A DNA stretch of 64,000 bases from Terramyces sp. JEL0728 (Eukaryota; Chytridiomycota; Chytridiomycetes; Rhizophydiales; Terramycetaceae): positions 41,347-105,346 of the forward strand of contig JADIIU010000041.1 in the NCBI GenBank assembly GCA_027603945.1. The letters are read 5' to 3'. The translations under genes were made by a program, and so were the position numbers. Below, piece by piece: positions 34,524 through 43,965 of this stretch; position 1 is the first letter of the stretch; each line of letters starts with the position of its first letter. The notes beneath the pieces are model-generated. The model was not told the DNA's origin and ran no database searches. It saw nothing but the letters and a program-made list of their open reading frames with translations.

Positions 34524-34795
34524 TTATTTTAATTTGGAAAACAATTTTGGTGCGGTCTAAATCAATTAAATACTTACACAGTGATCTACACATTCCTAAA
34601 ATTAACACGATTGTACCATCAAGTCCATAAATTCTTCCACGCAAGTTTCCTCCCCAGCATCTCCTCCTTCAACTCTAGCTGTACAGTTTGCCAATTTTTG
34701 ATTGAATGGGTGACAGTGATGACTTTCTTTGCATTCTGAATTAATGAACATCAACCTTCTTCAATCATTGGTTTTTGGTCTTCAATTTCACTCAT
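34524..34795 (-). CDS. QCR6: Ubiquinol-cytochrome c reductase hinge protein QCR6
   Basis: Four exons in 272 bp (introns 34736-34755, 34596-34616, 34557-34577) encode 69 residues. After an acidic N-terminus (MSEIEDQKPMIEE) come the cysteine pairs of the hinge protein: EECKESHHCHPF, LANCTARV, EETCVEEF and ECVDHC, then the nearly invariant C-terminus TAPKLFSKLK. The four Cys form two disulfides that hold two helices together. The protein sits on cytochrome c1 in complex III, in the mitochondrial intermembrane space. The third exon is only 18 nt, shorter than the introns on both sides. The gene is convergent with SNF4, with 15 bp between stop codons. It gives no long open frame, so it would be missed by ORF-based annotation. 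Confidence 0.93.
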
Positions 34796-35191
34796 TTGTT
34801 TTAGATGAAAAATGAAAATTGGACTTTGAATTTCAACACAGTAGCCCTAGCTAGGGTTGTTGCATTGTGAAATACATAACCAGTAAATTAAATCTCCAGT
34901 AATATCTATTGGCAAAATTAACATAGATATTCAAAATTCAGCAGAACACCGATTTCGCTTCCTTTCTTTTTGAACATATTTCGTTTGGGAGAGTAAACTT
35001 GCCAGATATAAATAAAATAATTGGCAAACTCTCCAATACACATATAATTTCATATTAGAATATTCGTTGTTTTGGACGAGTAGCGTCTCCATGAAGGATT
35101 TTGTCATGGATATAAGACAAGGAACGATACAAAATAACAAATTATCACAAGCCCACACACACTGCTATCATCCTAATTAGCCAATATTAGG
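34796..35191. other. Intergenic, AT-rich, no supported gene
   Basis: This 396-bp stretch lies between the QCR6 start and the start of the RhoGAP-like gene, so it probably carries both promoters. It contains the palindrome CCCTAGCTAGGG about 50 bp from QCR6. A minus-strand open frame at 34931-35158 has no ATG-supported homology and is best treated as chance. Confidence 0.5.
34845..34856. promoter_or_regulatory. CCCTAGCTAGGG palindrome upstream of QCR6
   Basis: A perfect 12-bp palindrome lies 50 bp before the QCR6 start codon, containing the TAGGG core also found twice before the eL43 gene. It could be a dimer-binding site for a TTAGGG-type factor. Only the sequence and its position support this. 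Confidence 0.35.
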
Positions 35192-38100
35192 ATGACTTCA
35201 GATTTGAATTCACCAATTAAGCGCCATTGGAATATACAATTACCCATTCCACCAATTTTCACAAGAAATGTATTCAACGGGCTTGATATTGATACTGTAG
35301 AAAAACCATGCACAGCTGGAGATTATCCTCCAATAGACTATAAATTCTTAAAAGCCAAAAGATTCGAAATTGATAAACTAACGACGCTCGTTGGGGAGCA
35401 CATTACACACAAAGACATTCAATCTAATTATAGCAAACCAAGAACTATTAATTCAAGAAAAGAACAGAGAATGCCTCGTAAGACAAATCTTCGAAATTGC
35501 AATAATAATTCAATTAAAAATACGAGTCGTGCTCCAACATTTGGAAAAGAAAATTCACACAGCAATTCTGTCGTAAGTGTCCTATCTGGTGATATAATAT
35601 ACCTTCCTGAAGGTGCACAAAAGAGAGGAAATACAAAACAAAGCGATATACCTAAAACCACCATCAAACAAACTAAGGTGAATATATACAGCAGTGTCAA
35701 CACATCAGAAAACAAAGTTTTTTATGAAGAATATAATAATTCGGAAAGCACAATGGATAACTCAAAAGAGAATTCATCGTCTCAGACAAATACCCTGAAA
35801 TCCAACCTCCTTGGCGCGTACACTCCATTACTGGAAAAGAAAATCAGTAAGTTGAAGGTTATTGAAAAAAACTCGGAAGCTGACGCAGTTCTACTCAATT
35901 ACAAAGTTATAAACAAGCATAAACCTAATTCGGAGATGCTAGAAAGGATGGATGATCCCAAAGACCTTCAAGATCAAAATAGATTAAACAAATTAACCTA
36001 TAAACCAATAACATACAAGAACGATATCCAACTTCAAGATCATGAAGTGTTTTCAAAAAGTGGAATTGAAAAACGAAATACAGAAACTAGTAAACAATTG
36101 TTCATGGTTCATCCTTCCTTGAAAAAATATGAATTGCAAAAAGAAAATTCGAAATTGAATGATTTTTGCAAATACGATATCTCAAGTTCAAACATGTCAA
36201 CAAATCATAAATCTGATGAGGCAAATATTGGTGCATCATTAAATATAAACTCAAACAATGGAAATACGAATGCTTTTCAACTTAAATCTAATTTGTGTTC
36301 CGTGGATGAAGAAAGTAATATCCCGACAGACTCTTTGGAAATAGATGCACCTATACCTTTAGAGAATATAGTCGCTGTTCCCCTCTCTAACACTTTACCT
36401 CCTATTGTAGAACAGCAATATGGATTTTACCAACAGGAATCCCGCCATTTTGATACAGGAAATCCTTCTATTTCTGAAAAACGACTACCCGTGCGAAAAG
36501 TTGGTCCAAGACATAAAACCAAACTCACTAGTCTAGAAAGGCAAGTGAAAATTAAAAACAATATAGTCGGATACCTCTACTATACTCCTAAGCGATTCGA
36601 ATCTGGTGCAACAAAGCAGAAACAGGTGAATGGATTTTTCATCTCAAAAGAAGGGATGAAAAAGCTTGAAGATGAGCTACATGATACTGTGGAAAATATA
36701 TACCAGCCTCCACCTAGAAAAGGGTTTGTTCGTGGAGCAAATTACGTGCACGAAAAAAAAGCAATTGATGGTAATAATATTCATCGAATGGATAACAACT
36801 ATGAGATCTTTGCTTATAATCGAACTACTGGGGTTGAATTTCAAAAAGCGGCCAGCAGTTTTCCAATTACTAAAATTGCTGTTAAAAGCAACTCTAGTCT
36901 TTTGCCTATAGACCCAGAAAGTCATATTCCCGCTGATTCTTCTATAGATTGCGAGTATCAATCTGGCGAAAGTAGCAATGAAAGTTTCAGCCCAAATGCA
37001 CCTCAACGAACAAAGAAAACTAAAAAGAAAAGAAAATCAGCATTATTACAGCCAATTGAAAATTCAAAGAGAAATACTGTCTTGGAAAAAGAGCAGTACC
37101 ACTATATTAAGAAGAAAATGGAAATGTTTAATGAATCTGACGAAAAATTGTTCAGTACATTGCAAGCACTTTACTTGAAAGGCGAAATTAATGGTATTTT
37201 CAATTTTATTTAGAACAAATGATTTCCGCATTGAAATCGCTGCTTGGTGATGATGTGAATTTTGAAGACATCATGTTGATTGCTCCAGAAATGAGACGGG
37301 CAGTTAACTACAATGTTGCTGATGCGTACCTTGCTAGTTCAATATTTGCGTATAGCAGTCCAGCACCAACAGTAGAGCAAGTGTTCTTGCCAGAATCATA
37401 TCAACGTTTAGTTTCCAAGTCTCTAAAAATTCCTCATAAAGTATTCGTCCCTGTTGGTAAGAGAATAAATCACAAAGGTAAGTATTTCTATAATATTAGT
37501 TGTGGAGGAAATTGAGGAAGAAATGACAGAGACACAAAATAACCCATTCTTTAAGGATTTCGAAACTCTACTTGAAAGGCAAATGAATTTAGAAGCTGAA
37601 ACCCTCTCTCGGCTGGGAAATTTTGATCACGATACAGTTACAAGAGATATTGCCAGATATCCTTGGGAAGATCTTCTTCAACTAATTTGGAACTTATACA
37701 ATCAAATGAAAAGCATTTTTGATGAAATAGTCCCTGAATTTCTGGTGAACGATCTTTACTCTCAAATGCATGATTTACAAATTACAGACGAAGAGCATAT
37801 CACCTTGATCAGAAAGAAAATACAACTTTTGGAAAATAGACCATTTATTTATATGAAAGCGTTTACTGGCCATATGCAAAGGTAATGTTCTCGCTAAAGT
37901 AGAATTATTGGAGTATGTAGTGAATCAATCGGAGGACCAATGAAGTTGTGCCGTGGACTGGCTCGTCTGTTTGGCAATTTACTCTTCAAAACCCCTATGC
38001 CAGTGACAAACGATCCTTATATAGCTCCTAAGCTTGAAATTAGACAAATTCTCTTGTGGGAGGAAGAAGAGGAAGATGAGGAACTTAAGAAGATTGCAGA

Positions 38101-38860
38101 AGGAAAGAAAAAAGAAGAGGAAAGAAGGATGGAAAAATTGAAGGCTGAAGTGCAGTTCAAAGAGCAGCAGGAGCGTCTTGACAGGCTATTTGCTGCAAAA
38201 CAAGAACAAGAACGTTTGAACAAGGCAGTGAAACTAGATGAGATCAACAACGATGTCGAAATAAACTCAAAGGAAGAACTGCTCAGTTGCAAAGAAACTA
38301 GCCTTGAAGAAGCTGCAACAGAACAGTCTGCTGAAGAAATCAATGGCAGTAATAGCACTAAAACAGCGTTTACTGTGCAGAATGCAGATCAAAATACCAT
38401 TAAAAGTGATGAAAATGAGATGTGTTCGGTAGCCAAAAATGACGGCGAGATTCTGGAGAAACAAGTCGATAAATCAGATAATAGCCAATTGCCTGGCACT
38501 ACTTTGCCAAATCTTGAAAAAAGAAAGAATTCGATAATTGCAGAGCTTCTTCCACTTAAAGTGGAATACAGTGCAGACAAAAAGCAAGATTTAATGGATA
38601 AACATATTTCTTTGATAGAGATATTTGGCTGGAACCAAGTTGAGATGGATGAAATTAAGCAGATGATATTGGAGGAGGATTTTTCATTGAACGCTTACGA
38701 AAAAATCTTGGAATTGATACTCAGATATTGGGATAGAATATTTTCCTCCTTGAACCGCCAAAAGAATGAACATGACAATACCGAACAAAAGACAGGAATT
38801 GATCCGACTCAGAATAAACCCAATGGTAAGGTAGATGCGGCTCCTGAATCCAAGCAATAG
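35192..38860 (+). CDS. Large coiled-coil protein with divergent RhoGAP-like domain
   Basis: Four exons (introns 37194-37213, 37478-37499, 37882-37902) encode 1201 residues. The first about 640 residues are Asn/Ser/Lys-rich and disordered, with short conserved-looking islands (VKIKNNIVGYLYYTPKRFES). Residues about 770-900 follow the spacing of a RhoGAP domain: AETLSRLGNFDHDTV sits where the arginine-finger loop (IFRxSG) should be, then WEDLLQLIWNLY, VPEFLVNDLY, LLENRPFIYMKAFTGHMQRI and KLCRGLARLFGNLLF. If correct, the arginine finger is kept. An acidic/basic coiled coil follows (WEEEEEDEELKKIAEGKKK onward). The family is not otherwise recognised, and the GAP assignment is tentative. Confidence 0.6.
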
Positions 38861-38931
38861 ATATATAGGGCAAGTTGCCGAAAAAGAAACTAGTCGCAGT
38901 GATAATAGACAAAAAGTAGGATAATAAACTT

Positions 38932-39738
38932 TTATTGGCAATGATGATGAGCATATTCACTGTCTGGAGGAATTTCTTCTGGATCCATACCGGCAGTCTT
39001 CATTTTAACTGCAATTTCAAACAGATAGTCATAGCATTCATTCATACATTTTGCTACAGTCAACTTAAAATAACCTTTTTGCCAAGTATCGCCCCATACA
39101 TATACCCCGTGTCTTCGCACTAGGACCGCATTTGCCAGAGGGTAATCGACCATTGCTTGTGCCATTCTATCTTTCAAATCCCTTTCTTCCGCGGTATTTT
39201 CAATAATTGGAACTCTAATTTTATCATAATATTTGTGATATGAATCTGTTGAACCTTTTCGAATCCCTTTGATCATTTCCTGATGAGTTACAACAAATTC
39301 TTTTCCTGGCCAAAGAAGGGTAGCCATAACTGCATTCTGAGAGTGAGTGTGTATACATGCTCCTGCATTTCTCATATCGTAGGCGTTGAAGAATAGTGGA
39401 GTGCACTGCGACGGATTGAATTTCAATTCTTTTGGAGGAGAGTGAACTACTTCCTTTTCCTTGTCCAAAATGAATAAATGGTAGGGTTCAATACGCTCCT
39501 TTTGTACTCCAGATGGTGCAATGTAATAATAATCACTGGATTAGCAACCAAGTACTCCTTTTTGATTGAAATACCTCCACCTGTACCAGTTACCCATCCT
39601 AATGTGTAGAACAATCTGCACAGCTCCGGAATAATGTTCACTGGGTGTTCTGGATCGCTTGAATGCCATTCAGACTTTTCCTCCTCAGACTTTTAATTAG
39701 AAAAATACTACTTTTCGTTTTTTAACCATTGGTACCAT
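38932..39738 (-). CDS. MDE1: Methylthioribulose-1-phosphate dehydratase (MtnB/MDE1)
   Basis: Three exons (introns 39690-39711, 39536-39555) encode 254 residues. The class II aldolase-like fold is clear: [14 protein letters not shown] near the start, [16 protein letters not shown] across the second intron, then the zinc ligands in [12 protein letters not shown], the catalytic-region THQEMIKGI, and the third His in [14 protein letters not shown]. The enzyme dehydrates 5-methylthioribulose-1-phosphate in the methionine salvage pathway, in the cytosol. The length fits yeast Mde1 and human APIP. Two in-frame ATGs start the short first exon (MVPMVKKRK); the upstream one is used here. Confidence 0.95.
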
Positions 39739-39776
39739 TCAAGAAAAGTTGAAAAATTCCATGGTTTAACAATTTA

Positions 39777-40414
39777 TTATTGGTGACCCAAAACTGTTAA
39801 TAGTTCACTGTATGCCTTATCAACTTCGGTATTGGTGATGACATAATCAACATTTCCTGGTTCAAGACCCCATTGCAATTCGCCCTTTGCGGTTTCTAAT
39901 CTTTGCTTCAAGGAATCCTCAGATTCAGTCCCTCTTCCCTTTCGTTAGTTAACAAACACCTTCAACCTAGATTCTAAATCCGCAATGGACGGCGGGGCAA
40001 TGAAAATGTAGAGTATCTTTGAACCGATTAATTCAGGTTGAGTTTTCATCTTTTGCTGTAATTGTTTGACACCCTGCATTTCAATATCCAGAATCACATT
40101 CTTTCCTTGGGATAAAATGTGCTTCACGGATTCAAAGGATGTCCCATAAATATTTCCTGAAAACTCTGCATTTTCAATAAATAATCCTTTGGAAATCATA
40201 TCCAAAATTTCTGCTCTTTCTCTAAAGTGATAGTGAACACCATCAGATTCTCCTGGCCGAGGTTTGCGAGAGGTGTCTAGAGTCAATAAAAATTACGAGA
40301 TATACTGAATCCATATTCTCCTGGATAGTCTGCAAACAATTTCTTTAACAGTGTTGATTTTCCAGCTCCTGATGGACCACAGAGCACAATTGGTTGAACA
40401 TCTTTTGCAAGCAT
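39777..40414 (-). CDS. GUK1: Guanylate kinase
   Basis: Three exons (introns 40277-40296, 39939-39959) encode 198 residues, standard for the family. The P-loop is [15 protein letters not shown]; next come the GMP-binding segments [11 protein letters not shown] and [30 protein letters not shown], and the lid region [17 protein letters not shown], which is created across the second intron. The enzyme phosphorylates GMP to GDP with ATP. Start placed at [11 protein letters not shown]. The frame stays open with other ATGs up to 40597, so a longer N-terminus (possible targeting sequence) cannot be excluded. Confidence 0.95.
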
Positions 40415-40827
40415 GAAAATTTTAGGAAAGCATATTCGAGAAACAGAAACCAGTTTATAAGAATTTTTGGAATTGGGTACCATTGTGCCCATTATTAGCG
40501 AATTAATCAAAGATTGTTCCCATCTTGAAATGAAACGCGCACACAGTTGAACAATTCCCTTAGAATTCCATCTCTGCTGGATTGCGATATCTATCATGAA
40601 TAGATATGCGTGTACCGCAGATTTGTATGCTTGATAACCATTTGGAATAATTCACTGGCAAAATAGGTGACGATTACCATTGCAAAAGAAACTCATTTAA
40701 GCAGTAAATATTCCAGTGCGCTAGCAGTAACAGCTTGTTTACCATATTTCTGATGGACTAGGGTTAGGGTTGGTGTTTTTTCTTCATTTTTTTTTCTCCG
40801 TTTTTTCCTTGCTTTTCAAAAACACAA
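40415..40827. other. Intergenic region with ribosomal-protein promoter
   Basis: A 413-bp stretch between the guanylate kinase start and the eL43 start. The left part may encode an N-terminal extension of guanylate kinase up to 40597. The right part holds the TTAGGG-like motif at 40759-40771, followed by a T-rich run (about 40774-40805) just before the ATG. I see no gene. Confidence 0.5.
40759..40771. promoter_or_regulatory. Telomere-like TAGGGTTAGGGTT motif upstream of eL43
   Basis: Two tandem TTAGGG-type repeats lie 57 bp before the eL43 start codon and are followed by a pyrimidine tract. In several fungi the TTAGGG-binding factor Tbf1 drives ribosomal protein genes, and Rap1 took over that role in budding yeast. 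A similar arrangement here is inference from position and sequence. Confidence 0.5.
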
Positions 40828-41130
40828 ATGGCTGTAAGATCGACAATTAACAATTAGAAAAGAACAAAGAAGGTCGGAGTTGTTGGTAAATACGGTACCC
40901 GTTATGGTGCTTCTCTTCGTAAACAAGTAAAGAAAATGGAAATTACACAGCACGCAAAATACACTTGCACTTTCTGTGGAAAAGACGCAGTTAAACGTGA
41001 AGCTGTAGGTATCTGGAAATGTAAGGGATGCAGAAAAGTTTTAGCTGGAGGTGCATGGTCAGTTGGAACCACTGCTGCTGCCACTGTCCGCTCAACTATC
41101 CGCCGTCTTCGTGAACTTAACGAAGCTTAA
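40828..41130 (+). CDS. RPL43: 60S ribosomal protein eL43 (RPL43/RPL37A)
   Basis: Two exons (intron 40834-40857, 24 nt, at the upper end of the window's size range) encode 92 residues. The first exon is just ATG GCT, a common position for introns in ribosomal protein genes. The protein reads [22 protein letters not shown], then a zinc ribbon CTFCGK...WKCKGC, then [18 protein letters not shown]. It is a structural protein of the large ribosomal subunit. It is convergent with the trimethyllysine dioxygenase gene and preceded by a telobox-like motif and T-rich tract. Confidence 0.97.
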
Positions 41131-41219
41131 TTTCATTGTTTAACTTGTGGTACTGCGCAATGTTATATTACAAGGAAATATATTTGTTTGGATACATTAC
41201 ATTTTACAATTGGAGTTTA

Positions 41220-42554
41220 TTAGTTGAATGGCATATTTTTTAACGCTTTCAATTTGCTTTGGAAATCATCATATCCGTGGTAGCTACCAAGCATTCTTCT
41301 GTATCCATTGAAAGATGCTCTGCCATGTAGCACCCGCCAGTTGTCCATCACAACCGCGCGACCGCCTTTAAGCTTTATCCAAAATTCATTTTCTTTAAGA
41401 GTAACCAACCTTTGCCATTCACGGAGAGCAGCGTAGAACAGCACAGTATTTTCTGGCGAAAGGTTCAGAGTGGACCTGTCATTGTCGTTGTACCTGATTT
41501 GATACAAGTGCCCTAAATTAAATTGAACTTGCCATTCTTGTCTAAATTAATAATAGAGAATGTCAGCGGTGTTGGCTGAATAAATGTATCTTTATCGCCG
41601 GCACTGTGGGCAGATATTTGTAATTTTGACAGCGCGTCGTATGCCCAAGGATGTCTCTCTTTTAACTGACGAGCGACATTAAACCCATCCACATAGAGAG
41701 ACTCGCCACCCTCTCCTCTATGCTCAATCAAGTGGAAAAATTGGAGTCTAAATTAAATAAAACAGACCCCACCGGTTCCGAAAAATACCTACTATTAGCA
41801 ACCATTACGTAGTATCGGTGTGTGCAGGCAATGCAATCGATGTATAAGCAGTGTCTCCGTGAGCCAAATTTGACGTGAAATCCCAAAATTCCCCGTAGTG
41901 CGTCTTCCTTATAAACGAAATGCGATTGGCAAGCGCATTAGTTTCCTAGAATTAGTTTGGGAAACTTGTGAAGAAATTGGTACTCCGTCTACAAATCCAA
42001 TTCCGTAAGTTTCAACATTCAGTAGCCATTCTTTCAATCCCTCCTCGCTGTGCATAATCTATTTAAGTATCAATATACATCTTTATAAGCAGTTACAGGT
42101 AGCCCATCGGAAAGGTTGGCGCCAAAGTAAGTGATATTCTTACCCCAATAAATGCGTTTCAATTCCTTTGGTGCGTTATATTTAGGAGCATATGAATTTT
42201 CTCGTAACCATTTCGAATCAAAAGTGGTTTTATGTTTGTCTTCCCCTGGAATAAGATTATTTTACATTCGATGTGCACTTCCGCGTCTGTAACGTCAATT
42301 TTCACAGGCGAGGCATTTAATGGAATGTCACTGGTGTTTACCAATCTTTGCTTGGTAACAGGATGGAAGCATTCGTTGCATCTGCAGTGATCTCTTAACC
42401 ATACTCCATGGCTACAATTAATTCTGTTGTACAAAATCGATTTTGCTCCGTCCTTAAATGTAATATCAACGGATTTTACGACCGATGGGTCAAATGCGGC
42501 CTTATATTAGCAACTAGTAACCGTTGACAGTTTTTTAATGATTCTAGGTCGCAT
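41220..42554 (-). CDS. Trimethyllysine / gamma-butyrobetaine dioxygenase family (probably TMLH)
   Basis: Eight exons (introns 42501-42521, 42246-42265, 42059-42078, 41946-41965, 41789-41808, 41748-41767, 41513-41532) encode 397 residues. The N-terminal zinc-binding domain has CSHGVWLRDHCRCNECFHP. The Fe(II)/2-oxoglutarate core has the HxD pair in LPAHTDTTYF and the distal His in VMDNWRVLHGRASF. A basic, hydroxylated N-terminus (MRPRIIKKLST) suggests mitochondrial import, favouring trimethyllysine dioxygenase (first step of carnitine synthesis) over cytosolic butyrobetaine dioxygenase. The last intron starts GC, not GT, and exon 6 is only 21 nt. The fifth to eighth exons align by eye with conserved family sequence. 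Confidence 0.9.
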
Positions 42555-42759
42555 GTTGGGTTGAGAAAGATTTTCCACTAGTCAGGTGATTTATACACAT
42601 TGTGAATAGAATCTTAATTATCAGAACAGAAATTAGAACGATACCAATAATCATTAATCGCAGTTTGCTTGAAAATCATGGCCGCAACAAGATGCCAAGC
42701 ATAGTCGCAATCTCCTCGATTTCATTGGCGATTTCAACTTCACGTACTGGTTTATTCAT
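42544..42759 (-). CDS. Possible small membrane protein (weak)
   Basis: From ATG 42759, and with a candidate 21-nt intron at 42668-42688, the minus strand reads about 64 residues: a charged helix (NKPVREVEIANEIEEIATML) and then one strongly hydrophobic segment (RLMIIGIVLISVLIIKILF). This would be a tail-anchor-like protein. However, the candidate intron lacks a good branch motif, and the frame would overlap the first codons of the dioxygenase gene. Treat as a low-confidence candidate; otherwise this is the promoter region shared with the desaturase gene. Confidence 0.2.
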
Positions 42760-42827
42760 AATATTGGTGATTCATTTTGATTCAAGTCATCAAGCTTATT
42801 CAAAAAAGCAAATTTTCTTTTCAAAAA

Positions 42828-43937
42828 ATGCTGACTTCAGAAAACAGAGAAAAGGAACTTTTAGAGCAATATGAAAACTTGCCTACGAATAGCAAACCAT
42901 TTACTGGCTCTTATCCGCCATTGAAGAAGGGAGACAAAGGCTTCCCGGCACCAAAACAAGATTTTCATTGGGATGAAACTACAGACGAACCTCACCGAAC
43001 TAGAAGAAAAGTGATATTGCAAAAGTATCCGCAAATTCAAGAGTTGTACGGACATTGCGCAAAGACAAAGTATTCTGTATTATTCTTGGTGTCTGCGCAG
43101 TTTGCAATTGCCTATTATTTAAAGGATAAAATGTGGACTGCACAATACTGGGTACCCGTTTCGTTAAATGTAGATCCTTGCGTATGTATTTGGAGCAACT
43201 ATGACTCACTCTTTATTCTTGGCTATTCATGAAATCTCCCACTTCCTGGCTTTCAAGAAGCCCCTTCACAACAGACTCCTTGGATTTTTTGCTAACCTCC
43301 CAATTGGTATTCCGTACTGTACCGCATTTAGAGGTTACCATATGGAACACCACACTTTGCAAGGTGTCGATGGAGTTGATACTGATTTGCCTACAAAAAT
43401 TGAAGGGGTTTTATTCCAGTCAACTCTTGGCAAACTCTTTTTCTGTATCTTCCAGATCTTGTTTTATGGTAATTTATTTTTGAAATAGCTCTCCGTCCAA
43501 TGATGGTTAGACTCCAAGCTTTTACATTTTGGCATTTCACCAACTGGGCATTCCAATTCACTGCAATGTTCTTGATGATCTGGATGTGGGGACCCAACCC
43601 ATTCTTTTACTTTCTTACCTGCACTGTATTAAGTGGATCACTCCATCCGATGGCTGGCCACTTTATTGCTGAACATTACGTCTTTGTTGAAGGATATGAA
43701 ACCTATTCGTACTATGGACCACTTAACTTGTTGGCTTACAACGTTGGCTACCATAACGAACACCACGATTTCCCACGTATTCCTGGCTCCAGACTTCCCC
43801 TTGTTCGCAAAATCGCACCAGAATTTTACAATAATCTCCCTCAAGTAAAATCATGGCCAATGACAATCGTAAACTTTATCCTTTTCCCACATATTTCTCC
43901 TTATAGTCGTGTTAAACGTCACTCTAAAAGTAATTAA
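42828..43937 (+). CDS. Sphingolipid delta-4 desaturase (DEGS1-type)
   Basis: Three exons (introns 43152-43173, 43469-43488) encode 355 residues. The N-terminus has the sphingolipid desaturase lipid-desaturase region (DFHWDETTDEPHRTRRKVIL). The three histidine boxes of the di-iron centre are HEISH, HMEHH and HNEHHD, in the expected order, separated by hydrophobic membrane spans (FQFTAMFLMIWMWG). The enzyme introduces the trans-4 double bond of dihydroceramide to make ceramide in the endoplasmic reticulum. The length fits animal DEGS1 (323) with a slightly longer N-terminus. It implies sphingosine-type ceramides and glucosylceramide precursors in this organism. Confidence 0.96.
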
Positions 43938-43965
43938 AATAAACGCTGTTAAATTTTACGCGTTC

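Noticed and set aside
34931..35158. Minus-strand 75-codon frame with hydrophobic stretches
   Set aside because: Its first codon is not ATG, it shows no family motif, and it sits in an AT-rich intergenic region where such frames arise by chance.
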